This document shows positions 53,909 through 63,105 of a DNA stretch of 64,000 nucleotides, in pieces. Source of the DNA: Saprospiraceae bacterium (lineage in GTDB: Bacteria; Bacteroidota; Bacteroidia; Chitinophagales; Saprospiraceae); assembly GCA_013214355.1 (NCBI GenBank), contig JABSSL010000036.1, positions 1 through 64,000 of the forward strand. The letters run 5' to 3'. The translations under genes and the position numbers were made by a program. The notes beneath the pieces are model-generated. The model was not told the origin of the DNA and did not search any database. It saw nothing but the letters and a program-made list of their open reading frames with translations. Within the stretch, counting starts at the first letter, position 1, and every line of letters begins with the position of its first letter.

Positions 53909-54673
53909 ATGAGAAACATGAAGCGGCTGAGTTGGGCTTTATTGGCCATTTGGACCCTTACTGCTCATCCAGCTTTTGCTCAGGCACAGGATGCCTTGAG
54001 TATCATTAAGAAAGCAGACGAAAAGTTAAGAGGCGAAACGAGCAATGGCACCATGAAAATGACTATTGTCAGGCCCAGCTGGTCTAGAGAAATCACCATG
54101 AAATCCTGGTCTAAAGGCACGGATTACAGTCTAATTCTGATTACTAGCCCTGCTCGTGACAAAGGCGCCGCCTTTTTGAAAAGAGAAAAAGAGATTTGGA
54201 ACTGGCAACCCACCATCGATCGAACGATCAAATTACCACCCTCCATGATGATGCAATCTTGGATGGGTTCAGATTTCACCAATGATGATCTAGTAAGGGA
54301 ATCCTCCATTGTGCGGGATTATACACATAAGCTATTGGGGACAGAAACGGTCAATGGATATGACTGTCATAAGATCGAGTTGACGCCCAAAGAAGATGCC
54401 CCAGTGGTATGGGGAAAGGTCTTGGTATGGATTGATCAGAAGGAGTACATGCAGATGAAGACGGAGTTCTATGATGAAGACGATTATTTAGTCAATACGA
54501 TGCTAGGTAAATCGGTGAAGCAGTTGGATGGTAAGACACTCCCATCGATTATGGAAGTGATTCCTGCGGAGGAGGACGGACATAAAACCATTATCGAGTA
54601 TATCGATCTAGCCTTTGACAAACCCATCAAAGAGAGCTTCTTCTCTATTCAAAATATGAAACGAGTCCGATAA
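53909..54673 (+). CDS. LolA-like outer-membrane lipoprotein-sorting protein
   Basis: A 254 aa periplasmic protein. The signal peptide (RLSWALLAIWTLTAHPAFAQ) starts at the ATG at 53909 or at 53918. The mature part has the beta-rich LolA/LolB-type fold of the outer membrane lipoprotein-sorting family (KADEKLRGETSNGTMKMTIV, LILITSPARDKGAAFLKR, LLGTETVNGYDCHKIELTP, KTIIEYIDLAFDKP). Such proteins carry lipids or lipid-modified cargo across the periplasm. Its TAA overlaps the permease ATG by one base, a tight coupling that ties it to the ABC exporter. Confidence 0.88.
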   Translation: MRNMKRLSWALLAIWTLTAHPAFAQAQDALSIIKKADEKLRGETSNGTMKMTIVRPSWSREITMKSWSKGTDYSLILITSPARDKGAAFLKREKEIWNWQPTIDRTIKLPPSMMMQSWMGSDFTNDDLVRESSIVRDYTHKLLGTETVNGYDCHKIELTPKEDAPVVWGKVLVWIDQKEYMQMKTEFYDEDDYLVNTMLGKSVKQLDGKTLPSIMEVIPAEEDGHKTIIEYIDLAFDKPIKESFFSIQNMKRVR

Positions 54674-55890
54674 TGTTAACGAAACTAGCATGGCGCAACA
54701 TATGGCGTAACAAACGACGGACCTGGATCACGATTGCTTCTATTCTCTTTGCTGTCCTCTTCGGTTCATTTATGGAATCCTTGCAGGAGGGGGCCTGGGG
54801 TAATATGATTAGCAATGTGGTCAACTACTACATGGGCTACGGGCAGATTCACCAAAAAGGTTACTGGGAAGAGCAAGTGATTGACAAGGCCTTTGCCTTG
54901 CCAGCAGATAAGATCGATGCCATCGAAAGTATTGATGAAATTGGTGGCGTGGTTCCTCGGCTTGAATCTTTCGGCTTGGTTTCAGCAACGAACATCACCA
55001 GAGGAGCCTTGGTAGTTGGCGTGGATCCTGAGGCAGAGCAATCTATGACTCAACTGGCGGACCGGGTATCCGAAGGCTCCTATTTAGTCGATGATGAACA
55101 GGCTGTATTGGTCGCAGAAGGGCTGGCAGATATACTGAAGCTGGGAGTGCAAGATACACTTGTGATCATTAGTCAAGGCTATCACGGGGTGAATGCGGCG
55201 GGAAAGTATTTGATCAAAGGGCTGGTCAACTTTGGTTCTCCAGAGCTCAATAAGCAGATGGTTTACTTGCCATTGAAGACGGCCCAAGATTTTTACGGTG
55301 CTGATGGCTTACTTACTTCCATCGCCCTTAAGATCGACGATCAAGATGATATTGATAGCGGCCTAGCTGCGATTGGAGAGGTACTAGATACTACGGCTTA
55401 CGAAATCATGAAGTGGGATGCTTTGTTACCCGATTTGGTGCAAGCAAGATCTCTCGATAGTGCAGGCAACTACATCGTCTATTTTATCCTCTATTCCATT
55501 ATTGCCTTTGGCATCTTCGGCACTATCCTGATGATGACTAAGGAGCGCGAATACGAATTTGGAGTTCTAATCGGCATTGGTATGCGCAGAGTTGCCTTGT
55601 CCAGTGTGGTTTGGATGGAGATCATTCTGCTGGGTATGCTGGGGGCATTGCTGGGCATCGTAGCTAGTACCCCTTTGGTCTGGTATTTCAACCAAAACCC
55701 ACTCCGCTTTTCCGGAAACTATGCCAATACCTTGGAAAAATTTGGCTTTGAACCCATTTTTCCTGCGGCTTTTGATTTGAGCATATTCGTTGTTCAAGCT
55801 GCTATCGTATTTGTGATTACGGCCATTTTAGCCATCTACCCTTGGCTCAAAATCCGTCGCTTGGAACCGGTAAAAGCCATGCGTGACTAG
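54673..55890 (+). CDS. Lol-like ABC transporter permease 1 (FtsX/MacB fold)
   Basis: A 405 aa inner-membrane permease with four helices: one at the N-terminus (WITIASILFAVLFGSFM) and three at the end (YIVYFILYSIIAFGIFGTIL, VWMEIILLGMLGALLGIVAS, AIVFVITAILAIYPWL), separated by a large periplasmic domain of about 220 residues. The front MLTKLAWRNIWRNKRRTW and the end EPVKAMRD are typical of LolC/E and MacB. It is the partner of permease 2 and the ATPase downstream. Such exporters push lipoproteins or other amphiphiles out of the inner membrane. Confidence 0.92.
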   Translation: MLTKLAWRNIWRNKRRTWITIASILFAVLFGSFMESLQEGAWGNMISNVVNYYMGYGQIHQKGYWEEQVIDKAFALPADKIDAIESIDEIGGVVPRLESFGLVSATNITRGALVVGVDPEAEQSMTQLADRVSEGSYLVDDEQAVLVAEGLADILKLGVQDTLVIISQGYHGVNAAGKYLIKGLVNFGSPELNKQMVYLPLKTAQDFYGADGLLTSIALKIDDQDDIDSGLAAIGEVLDTTAYEIMKWDALLPDLVQARSLDSAGNYIVYFILYSIIAFGIFGTILMMTKEREYEFGVLIGIGMRRVALSSVVWMEIILLGMLGALLGIVASTPLVWYFNQNPLRFSGNYANTLEKFGFEPIFPAAFDLSIFVVQAAIVFVITAILAIYPWLKIRRLEPVKAMRD

Positions 55891-55940
55891 CGCTTCTGAA
55901 TAATTAGTTAAGCCATTTTTCTCATTATCGAAACAACAAC

Positions 55941-57173
55941 ATGATACCAATACTAGCCTGGCGAAATTTATGGCGCAATCCCACTCGGACTCTGGTCCTG
56001 ATCGGAGCCATTGCTCTGGGCGTATGGGCTGGGCTTTTTATGACGGGCTTCGCCACCGGCATGATTAAAAGCTATATCAGCAATGCCATTGATCAAATAG
56101 TATCACATATTCAGGTCCATCATCCTAACTTTTCCGAAGACCAAGATGTGAAGTTTAGGCTGGATCAGCCAGATCAGCATGCGGCTAAAATTGCGGAAAA
56201 GGAGGAGGTGAAAGCAGTCGTTGTACGCACCTTGGCTACGGGAATGATATCTTCCGCCAAAGGGGCGCGTGGAATCCGAGTGAAGGGTATTAGTCCGGCT
56301 GAAGAGTCCAAAGTGACTGGCCTTGACCAAAAGATTGTCGAAGGGGAGTACCTCGCCGGTAAGAGAAAGAATGAAATTCTGATCAGCAGGGCTTTGGCTG
56401 AGAAGCTGAAGGTGAAAATTAGATCAAAGCTGGTGCTAAATATGCAGGATTTAGAAGGAGAGATTACGCCTGCGGCCTTTCGGGTAGTCGGCATTTTTCA
56501 CACTGGCAATAAACCCTTTGACGAGGGACATGTCTTTGTACAACGCAAGGATTTAAATCGCTTACTTACGCTCACCAGTGAAGGAAGGATTGACCCTACC
56601 ACACTTGGACATGAGATCGCCCTCTTATTACACGATACCAAGAACATTCCTGCCATTCAATCCGCGATGGCACAACCGGACTGGAAAGTAGAGAATTACA
56701 AAGAAATTTCTCCAGATTTAGAGTTATATGAATCTCAAATGGGCTTTGTTTCCACCATCTATCTAAGCATCATTATGCTCGCGCTCACCTTTGGAATCAT
56801 CAATACCATGCTGATGGCTGTCTTGGAGCGGATTAGGGAATTAGGGATGTTGATGGGGATCGGGATGAACAAGCTAAAGGTCTTTTTGATGATTATGCTA
56901 GAGGCCATTTTTCTGGGAGCTGTCGCTGCTCCTATTGGCTTAGCCTTAGGAAGTTTGACCATTTATTTTCTAGGGCAGAGTGGCTTAGACCTGTCGATGT
57001 ATTCTGACTCGCTTGAAATGTACGGCATGTCTCCGGTCGTCTACTTCGATGTACCAAGTAAGGTCTACTGGCAGATCCCCGTTTTTGTGGCCTGTACGGC
57101 TATTCTGGCGGCGCTCTATCCTGCCTACAAAGCCATTAAGCTAAAGCCAGTTGAGGCTATTCGCAAAATCTAA
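55941..57173 (+). CDS. Lol-like ABC transporter permease 2 (FtsX/MacB fold)
   Basis: A 410 aa paralogue of the permease just upstream (50 bases away) with the same four-helix plan and similar ends (MIPILAWRNLWRNPTRTLVL, LKPVEAIRKI). The periplasmic domain has its own sequence (VVVRTLATGMISSAKGARGI, VVGIFHTGNKPFDEGHVFV), so the pair should form a heterodimer like LolC-LolE. The second helix set includes TFGIINTMLMAVLERIRELG, the FtsX hinge. Followed after 81 bases by the ATPase start. Confidence 0.92.
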   Translation: MIPILAWRNLWRNPTRTLVLIGAIALGVWAGLFMTGFATGMIKSYISNAIDQIVSHIQVHHPNFSEDQDVKFRLDQPDQHAAKIAEKEEVKAVVVRTLATGMISSAKGARGIRVKGISPAEESKVTGLDQKIVEGEYLAGKRKNEILISRALAEKLKVKIRSKLVLNMQDLEGEITPAAFRVVGIFHTGNKPFDEGHVFVQRKDLNRLLTLTSEGRIDPTTLGHEIALLLHDTKNIPAIQSAMAQPDWKVENYKEISPDLELYESQMGFVSTIYLSIIMLALTFGIINTMLMAVLERIRELGMLMGIGMNKLKVFLMIMLEAIFLGAVAAPIGLALGSLTIYFLGQSGLDLSMYSDSLEMYGMSPVVYFDVPSKVYWQIPVFVACTAILAALYPAYKAIKLKPVEAIRKI

Positions 57174-57254
57174 GTGTAGGTTTGGCCAATGCCGAAAATG
57201 CACAAAAGCCTTCTTGAAGTACAAGGAGGCAATGTACCACTAAAATTAAGCAAC

Positions 57255-57941
57255 ATGGACGTCATCAAAACCCAGGGCGTAACTAAAGTATATAATCCAG
57301 ATAAGATTCCTGTATACGCACTCAATGGCGTAGATATCAATATTGAGCAAGGAGAATTCACGGCTATCGTAGGTCCATCTGGATCTGGAAAAACGACCTT
57401 GTTGAATATTATTGGAGGCTTAGACCGTCCTTCGGACGGAGAGGTCTTTGTAGGAGGGCAAGATATTTCTCAGCTTTCCGACAATCAATTAATAGACTTT
57501 CGCAAAGAATACATCGGATTCGTCTTTCAAGCCTACAATTTGATTCCCGTTTTGACGGCTAAAGAGAATGTAGAATTTGTCATGCTACTGCAAAAGCGTT
57601 CGAAGGAGGAGCGCGATCAGAGAGTCAAAGAACTCATGGATAGTGTGGGCTTATCGGACAAACTGGATAGCCGCCCGGCTCAACTTTCCGGGGGGCAGCA
57701 GCAACGCGTGGCTGTGGCTAGAGCCCTGGCTCCTAAGCCGACCTTCATCCTCGCCGACGAACCCACCGCCAATCTCGACTCTAAATCCACCGAAAACCTC
57801 CTGGATATCATGGCTAGGCTAAATAAGGAGGAAAACATGACTTTTGTGTTCTCCACCCATGATCAGCGCGTGATTGATAGAGCAAGGAGAGTGGTAACCC
57901 TGGTTGACGGAAAGATTAGCCATGATGAACGGCGAGATTAG
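57255..57941 (+). CDS. ABC transporter ATP-binding protein, LolD/MacB type
   Basis: A 228 aa ATPase that drives the two permeases. Start placed at the ATG at 57255 (MDVIKTQGVTKVYN), which aligns with the family; an in-frame ATG at 57189 would add 22 residues of no known sequence. Walker A GPSGSGKTTLLN, Q-loop FVFQAYNLIPVLTAKEN, signature LSGGQQQRVAVARAL, Walker B FILADEPTANLD and switch His in VFSTHDQRV are complete. Together with the LolA-like protein and the two permeases it completes an export system. Confidence 0.93.
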   Translation: MDVIKTQGVTKVYNPDKIPVYALNGVDINIEQGEFTAIVGPSGSGKTTLLNIIGGLDRPSDGEVFVGGQDISQLSDNQLIDFRKEYIGFVFQAYNLIPVLTAKENVEFVMLLQKRSKEERDQRVKELMDSVGLSDKLDSRPAQLSGGQQQRVAVARALAPKPTFILADEPTANLDSKSTENLLDIMARLNKEENMTFVFSTHDQRVIDRARRVVTLVDGKISHDERRD

Positions 57942-57966
57942 GCCGTTTCCTTAAAATTAAACCCTC

Positions 57967-59112
57967 ATGAAAGCGATCTATATCCTACTTGGGCTAGTTC
58001 TAGCCCCTTACTGGGCATTTGCCCAAACTGATAAACCTAAAAATTGGTCGGTTACGGGTTATGTGAAAAATTTGCAAACCGTGCTCTTTATCGAGGACAA
58101 TTATCTGCAAGACAATCTTATTCACAATCGACTCAATTTTAGGTGGTTCATGAGTGATGCCTTCACCTTACGTGCGGATCTGAGGAGCCGGTTCTTCTGG
58201 GGTGACCTCGTCAAAGCCAATCCATTCTATGGGGAGTTGACGGATCAGGCCAGCAACGACTGGCTAGATCTTTCAGTGGTTCCGCTCAATAACAACAATC
58301 TCGTATTCCATTCCGTGTTAGATCGATTCTTTTTGGAGTATTCTAAGGACAATTGGGAGATCCGATTGGGCCGGCAACGGGTGAATTGGGGGATCAGCAC
58401 CGTTTGGAATCCCAATGATATATTCAATGCCTTTGCCTTTACTGACTTTGATTATGAAGAACGACCTGGCAGCGATGCGATTCGAATAAAATACTATACT
58501 GGAATCGCCTCGAGTGTGGAATTCGTGGCTAAAGGGTTTGATGATTTTGATGAGGCAGTGATGGCGGGAATGTGGAAATTCAATCAATGGTCCTATGATT
58601 TCCAAATATTGGCAGGAGTGGTGCAAGAGGACTTTGCCATTGGAGCAGGCTGGGCTGGGAATCTTGGCAATGCCGGGTTTAAGGGAGAAGCAACCTATTT
58701 TTTACCCAGGAAGGAAGAAGGTACGGCGGCTTTCACCATGGCTATAGGAATCGATTACGCATTTAACAATTCTCTGTACCTCAATGTCGGGTATTTGTAC
58801 AATGAAAGCGGCTCCGGGAATGCCGGGGTAGGAGGACTCTTTAATTTTCAGTTGTCAGCTAGGAATTTGTATCCTTACAGGCACGCCCTTTTTGTCCAAC
58901 AGAGTTATCCGCTTACGCCCATCCTGAACAGCAGCTTAGCGCTTATTTACAGTCCAGTCAGTGTCCATCCATTATTTGTAAACCCCGTCTTGACCTATAG
59001 CATCAAGGAAAATTGGGATTTAGATCTAGTTGGACAGATCGTATTCAACGAAGACGAAGGATATAAGAGTCCTGTACAGGCTATTTTCCTTCGAACAAAG
59101 TTCAGTTTTTAA
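57967..59112 (+). CDS. Outer-membrane beta-barrel at the end of the export operon
   Basis: A 381 aa protein 25 bases after the ATPase gene, so probably in the same transcript. Signal peptide AIYILLGLVLAPYWAFAQ. The rest is in long alternating strands with aromatic ends (FRWFMSDAFTLRADLRSRFF, WEIRLGRQRVNWGISTVWNP, LDLVGQIVFNEDEGY) and closes with IFLRTKFSF, typical of a barrel C-terminus. The QRVNWG stretch is found in DUF1302-like porins of other lipid-export operons. It may be the outer-membrane part of the same export path (inference). Confidence 0.78.
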   Translation: MKAIYILLGLVLAPYWAFAQTDKPKNWSVTGYVKNLQTVLFIEDNYLQDNLIHNRLNFRWFMSDAFTLRADLRSRFFWGDLVKANPFYGELTDQASNDWLDLSVVPLNNNNLVFHSVLDRFFLEYSKDNWEIRLGRQRVNWGISTVWNPNDIFNAFAFTDFDYEERPGSDAIRIKYYTGIASSVEFVAKGFDDFDEAVMAGMWKFNQWSYDFQILAGVVQEDFAIGAGWAGNLGNAGFKGEATYFLPRKEEGTAAFTMAIGIDYAFNNSLYLNVGYLYNESGSGNAGVGGLFNFQLSARNLYPYRHALFVQQSYPLTPILNSSLALIYSPVSVHPLFVNPVLTYSIKENWDLDLVGQIVFNEDEGYKSPVQAIFLRTKFSF

Positions 59113-59143
59113 GGGTATGATGGGAGTAAGCTAGGGTAGGTAC

Positions 59144-59395
59144 TTATTCTGGTAATTCAGGTAGGCGGTTCAAGTTTTCGATATATCTTTTTTCATCAAA
59201 GGGAGTGTTACTCGCTATTACCTCGTACATTTCTGTAGCAACACAGGTGGCAATGAGTTCCTTAGCCACCCTTTCCTTAAATCCTTCCTTCAACAGGCGT
59301 TCCAGCGTGATTCGGGTTTCTGGTGGCTGATTATCTTTTAATTGATTCTCAACGACTTCCAGGAATTGGTCCCGCACGATATTCTTATTAGTCAT
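59144..59395 (-). CDS. Small conserved cytoplasmic protein, function unknown
   Basis: An 83 aa acidic helical protein. It resembles short conserved hypotheticals that start MTNKxIVRxQFLxVVExQLK and share the pieces NQPPETRITLERLLKEGF and VAKELIATCVATEMYEV; no function is known to me. No signal or membrane segment. It is convergent with the barrel gene. The 645-base gap that follows (59396-60040) holds only short hairpins (for example ATCCTG-n4-CAGGAT around 59710) and no gene I can support. Confidence 0.7.
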   Translation of the reverse strand: MTNKNIVRDQFLEVVENQLKDNQPPETRITLERLLKEGFKERVAKELIATCVATEMYEVIASNTPFDEKRYIENLNRLPELPE

Positions 59396-60040
59396 AAAAT
59401 CAGTAAGTTAATGTCAGGCGTTGCGGCCGTGTATTGGAGTTTAGTAGTAAAGTAGTTTGCTAACTGCTGATATCACCGAAGTGCAGCGCCACCCATAGCA
59501 AATGGGTAGATTCGGAGAGTACTAAGGACTATGGTTTTGGGTTGAAAAACAGGACTTTAGCATCACCTAATGGACCAGCAGTGAATGTCTATCTCTTGTC
59601 ATTGGGTTTTTACCTGTCCTCTTTAACGTTGAATCTAGCACGATAGTTTCATGGAAAATAGTTTGTAAGCGACATAAAAGTAGTTAGACTGAATTCACAG
59701 CATTATCCTGAGTACAGGATCACCGTGTTTTTCGGCAATGTCCTGGCGCTACGCTCGTACTTCGATACTAGTGGTAGAGGATCAGATGAGGGGATTGATG
59801 TACACGAAGTGAATAAGAAGGGCTTGCTTTAAATCTTGAGAGAGAAGTGGGTCAAAATGAGCCGCAGCGGTCCTAAGGCCAAGTAAATAGAAGATTTAGC
59901 AAGGTCTAGATATAAGTTTATAGACATAAATGCGTTCCTTTTGTAAATCAGAGATAGGCGCTACATCTGTGATGTGATTTTGAGCCTATCCAAATGCTAA
60001 ATCGATTTGTATCACTCCCCCTCCATCAAAGCACTAAGCA

Positions 60041-60550
60041 ATGAATAAGCGAATTTCTAACTATTCGAACTTGTTTTCCATTCCTTTTAAATTACTCCTA
60101 TTTTCTTCGACTTTGTTATTTCTAGCCCATACGACGGTAGTCGCCCAATCGGTAGGGGATAACTGGGGAATTGGCATTCAGCTGGGGCAGCCCGCTGGTA
60201 TTAGCATTAAGAAGCACAACTCCGCCGGCATGTCCGCCGATATTCTATTGGCTTGGGATCTAGATGATTTCTTTTTCGTTAACCTACATGGCGTATGGGA
60301 GAAGGATGTTTCAGGAGCCAATGGTTTATACTTTGTCTACGGTCCAGGTGTTTTTGCCGGGTTTCGCGAGCGCAATCGCAACCGGAACGACGATGATGAG
60401 CTGTTCTTGGGTATTAGCGGCACCTTCGGTTTGTCGTATTATATCGACCAATTTGAGATTTATCTTCGACTTACTCCTCGTTTAGCCGTCATAGAAAGTA
60501 CCGATGGCGATGTTGGCGGGGGACTAGGCTTCCGCTTTTTCTTCAATTAG
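60041..60550 (+). CDS. Small outer-membrane-type protein, function unknown
   Basis: A 169 aa protein with a signal-like leader (LFSIPFKLLLFSSTLLFLAH, cleavage near VVAQ). The mature 130 residues run in strands with glycine turns (WGIGIQLGQPAGISIKKHN, LYFVYGPGVFAGFRERN, IYLRLTPRLAVIES) and end in the aromatic GGGLGFRFFFN, fitting a small outer-membrane barrel. It is alone in its transcription unit as far as I can see. Confidence 0.7.
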   Translation: MNKRISNYSNLFSIPFKLLLFSSTLLFLAHTTVVAQSVGDNWGIGIQLGQPAGISIKKHNSAGMSADILLAWDLDDFFFVNLHGVWEKDVSGANGLYFVYGPGVFAGFRERNRNRNDDDELFLGISGTFGLSYYIDQFEIYLRLTPRLAVIESTDGDVGGGLGFRFFFN

Positions 60551-60742
60551 AAAATCATTGACTTAGATAGAGCGTCCGGAATTACAATCAAGCGTCCGCA
60601 TTTTCAGCAGGAGGTCCTGAATTACAAATAAGAACGATTGCCTGGCTCAGACCCTGCATCTTCGCATTGTCAATTCGATGAACGATAACCTACGGTGAGG
60701 TAACATTCATTGAGGATTGTATTCACCCTTAAAATCTAAGTC

Positions 60743-61309
60743 ATGAAAAACGTATTAGCCATTTTATTTTCTTTTTGTGTTGTAACCGCATTTGGACAAG
60801 ATTTAGATCGTCCTATAGAGCGAAAAGGTTTTGTCTTCGGTCTGGGGATGAGTGCGGGTGTTTTTAGCATTTCTGATAGCGATCAGGAAGTGGAATTTGA
60901 TAAAGCACAAGGTAGCATCAGTCTACCCAACCTAAAATTTGGGTGGATGGTGAATGACCGCTTGGCTATCCTCGGATCTTTCCCAGGTATGATCTACGAA
61001 AAGGACAACAAAGATCGTAGTTTCAGTGCCTTTGTTCCTTCTGTACAGTACTGGTTCAAGGACCGTTGGTGGGTCAATGGAGGTATTGGCTTAGCGTATG
61101 ACGGACCTGCGCTCTATGAAGGCCTAAAAGGAGAGGATTGGAACTTTGGTTGCGCCGTGACGGCCAGCACCGGCTTCGAAATCGTACAGAAGAAGCGGTA
61201 TGCCCTGGATTTTCAAACTCAGCTGCATATGGCTAGCACCTCCCTAAAGAATGGTGGAAATCGTGATGGAGTAGCCCTAACGGTCGGAATTGGGTTTAAT
61301 TGGTATTAA
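60743..61309 (+). CDS. Small outer-membrane-type protein, function unknown
   Basis: A 188 aa protein with signal MKNVLAILFSFCVVTAFGQD. Strand pattern FVFGLGMSAGVFSISDSD, LKFGWMVNDRLAILGSF, FKDRWWVNGGIGLAYDGP and a closing GVALTVGIGFNWY indicate an eight-stranded type barrel. It follows the preceding barrel gene by 192 bases but has its own leader. No known family. Confidence 0.7.
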   Translation: MKNVLAILFSFCVVTAFGQDLDRPIERKGFVFGLGMSAGVFSISDSDQEVEFDKAQGSISLPNLKFGWMVNDRLAILGSFPGMIYEKDNKDRSFSAFVPSVQYWFKDRWWVNGGIGLAYDGPALYEGLKGEDWNFGCAVTASTGFEIVQKKRYALDFQTQLHMASTSLKNGGNRDGVALTVGIGFNWY

Positions 61310-61422
61310 AACATTTGATCCGGCAATAAGTACTAGTATTTCACTCGATTCCCTTTTAGCTCGGCCCATTTTGACACCAGAAAAAGGCAGGATGGGCTGG
61401 GTATCCCTTCAAAACTCTTCTT

Positions 61423-61800
61423 ATGAATCTCCTGAAAAGTATTGTACAGTATCGTTGTCCGCGCTGTCGTACGGGCAAACTATTTAATGAGCCCTTTGAT
61501 TTTTATAATCCCCTGGACATGCCAGAAAGATGCCCGACTTGTAATCAGCATTTTGAACCTGAACCCGGTTTCTATTTCGGGGCTATGTTTGTTTCCTATG
61601 GCTTGTCTGCCATTTTGTTACTGGTTCCTGCTTTGATTCTAGTATTAGGATATGATTGGAGTGCGACACGTGCCATGATCGTGATTCTAGCCATTGGAGC
61701 GATCAGTTTTTTTCGTATTCTTAGATTGTCCAGATCGGTCTGGATTCACATTAATGTGAAGTATCAAGCGACTCCCGTAAGTAGTCAAGAGGAAGGATAG
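61423..61800 (+). CDS. DUF983 family membrane protein
   Basis: A 125 aa membrane protein with two N-terminal zinc-type pairs: CPRCRTGKLF and CPTCNQHFEPEPGFYFGAM, the hallmark of DUF983. Two hydrophobic helices follow (VSYGLSAILLLVPALILVLG and MIVILAIGAISFFRILR). Function unknown in the family. The next gene starts 15 bases on, so the two may be cotranscribed. Confidence 0.9.
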   Translation: MNLLKSIVQYRCPRCRTGKLFNEPFDFYNPLDMPERCPTCNQHFEPEPGFYFGAMFVSYGLSAILLLVPALILVLGYDWSATRAMIVILAIGAISFFRILRLSRSVWIHINVKYQATPVSSQEEG

Positions 61801-61815
61801 CGGATTATTATCTTA

Positions 61816-62415
61816 GTGTTCCTGAAAGCTAAATTCAATAAGCCTGTGAATACTGAGCTAATCTTTTCGAATATCTCCAAACATATCTCCCTTACGCCGG
61901 CAGAGAAAGAGCATTTTGCGGGACTGTTGGAAGCGCAAGAGCTTGCTAAAAACGCATTTGTCCTCAGACAAGGAGAACGATGCCAACAGCTATACTTTGT
62001 CAATTCTGGAATATTGCGGGCTTACTATTTGAATGAGCAAGGGAAAGATGCCACCGTCATGTTTGCGATGGAAGATTGGTGGATTACAGATATGTATTGC
62101 TTTCTGAATGGACTTCCTGCCATGGTAAATATTCAAGTTGTAGAACCTGCTAGTATGTTGGCTTTATCCAAAGAGAAACTGGATAGCTTGTATGAAGACA
62201 TTCCAAAATTCAACAAATTCTTTCGGATTCTGATGCAGAATGCCTATTGCCGTGAGCAACTCAGAGTGATGCAGCGACTCTCTTTGCAAGCAAAGGATCG
62301 ATACGAGGAATTCATAGAGAAATATCCGCGTTTGGCGCATCAAGTCACGCTCAAGCAAATTGCTTCTTATCTCGGCGTCACGCCAGAGTTTTTGAGTTAT
62401 ATCCGGAAGAAATAA
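61816..62415 (+). CDS. Crp/Fnr-family regulator
   Basis: A 199 aa regulator starting at GTG. The cyclic-nucleotide-binding fold fills residues 20-125 (FVLRQGERCQQLYFVNSGIL, MFAMEDWWITDMYCFLNGLP, VNIQVVEPASMLALSKE). A short C-terminal helix-turn-helix follows (VTLKQIASYLGVTPEFLSYI). The pocket lacks the usual cAMP Arg-Ser pair, so it probably does not bind cAMP, as in many Bacteroidota members (inference). It ends with RKK. The DUF983 gene is 15 bases upstream. Confidence 0.85.
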   Translation: MFLKAKFNKPVNTELIFSNISKHISLTPAEKEHFAGLLEAQELAKNAFVLRQGERCQQLYFVNSGILRAYYLNEQGKDATVMFAMEDWWITDMYCFLNGLPAMVNIQVVEPASMLALSKEKLDSLYEDIPKFNKFFRILMQNAYCREQLRVMQRLSLQAKDRYEEFIEKYPRLAHQVTLKQIASYLGVTPEFLSYIRKK

Positions 62416-62495
62416 TCTAGAACTGAACTTATTTCTTAAGATACCTTATCTCTTTTCTAGGAAGCAAGCAAGTTCTTTGCTAAAAACACGGAGAT

Positions 62496-62852
62496 ATGCT
62501 AATCTTAATTGCTGGTCCCTATAGAAGCGGAACCAATAATGACCCTGCAGTTATTCAAAAAAACCTAGATAATCTCGAGGCTATGGCGTTACCCATATTC
62601 CGTAAGGGGCACGTACCTATGATCGGAGAATGGGTGGCTTTACCCTTGCTCAAGCTAGCTGGCTCCCAACAAATAGGAGATGAACTTTGGAATGAAATTC
62701 AATATCCTACCGCACACCGTTTACTCGAAAAGTGTGATGCCGTTCTGAGAATCCCAGGCGCTTCCAAGGGGGCGGATATGGATGTCAAAATTGCCGCTGA
62801 AAGAGGACTGAAAATTTATTATAGTTTAGAGGAAATACCCACCGCAGAATAA
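62496..62852 (+). CDS. DUF4406 protein, nucleoside deoxyribosyltransferase-like
   Basis: A 118 aa cytoplasmic protein with MLILIAGPYRSGT at the start, the phosphate-binding strand of DUF4406 and of the nucleoside 2-deoxyribosyltransferase fold, and the later LLEKCDAVLRIPGASKGADMD and KIAAERGLKIYYSLEEIP. The first pair suggests a Rossmann-like sugar or nucleotide binder. Role unknown. Directly downstream lies an inverted-repeat-bounded element whose left end starts at the stop codon. Confidence 0.82.
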   Translation: MLILIAGPYRSGTNNDPAVIQKNLDNLEAMALPIFRKGHVPMIGEWVALPLLKLAGSQQIGDELWNEIQYPTAHRLLEKCDAVLRIPGASKGADMDVKIAAERGLKIYYSLEEIPTAE

Positions 62853-63062
62853 GAGTATGTTTAAATTTAGTTTTTCTTGTAATATGAAATGGATCTCACA
62901 GCCGCGCGAAGCTTCATTTTTGGGGCATATTCCGCAACCCCGGTCTCGGAACGGGGTCTGGAAGATACGGCCCAAAAATTAGCTGAAGCCCGGCAAAGAG
63001 AGGCGTTCATATTAGTGAAAGCCCGCCTGCCTGCCGGCAGGGATTAACTTTAAACATACTCT
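62852..63062. repeat. MITE-like element with perfect 14-base terminal inverted repeats
   Basis: A 211-base non-coding block between AGAGTATGTTTAAA (62852-62865) and TTTAAACATACTCT (63049-63062), perfect inverted copies. Inside are a CCCCG/CGGGG hairpin (about 62938-62957) and the palindrome CTGCCGGCAG (about 63031-63040). No open frame. The left end overlaps the stop codon of the DUF4406 gene. Probably a non-autonomous transposon; no clear target duplication. Confidence 0.65.
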
Positions 63063-63105
63063 AAATCAGTAGCGGACTAGCTAAGCGCTTTTCACAGCGG
63101 GGAAG

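Noticed and set aside
59396-60040. Possible small gene or RNA in the 645-base gap
   Set aside because: Only short six-base hairpins and an imperfect promoter-like string near 59940 were found; no frame or structure stands out.
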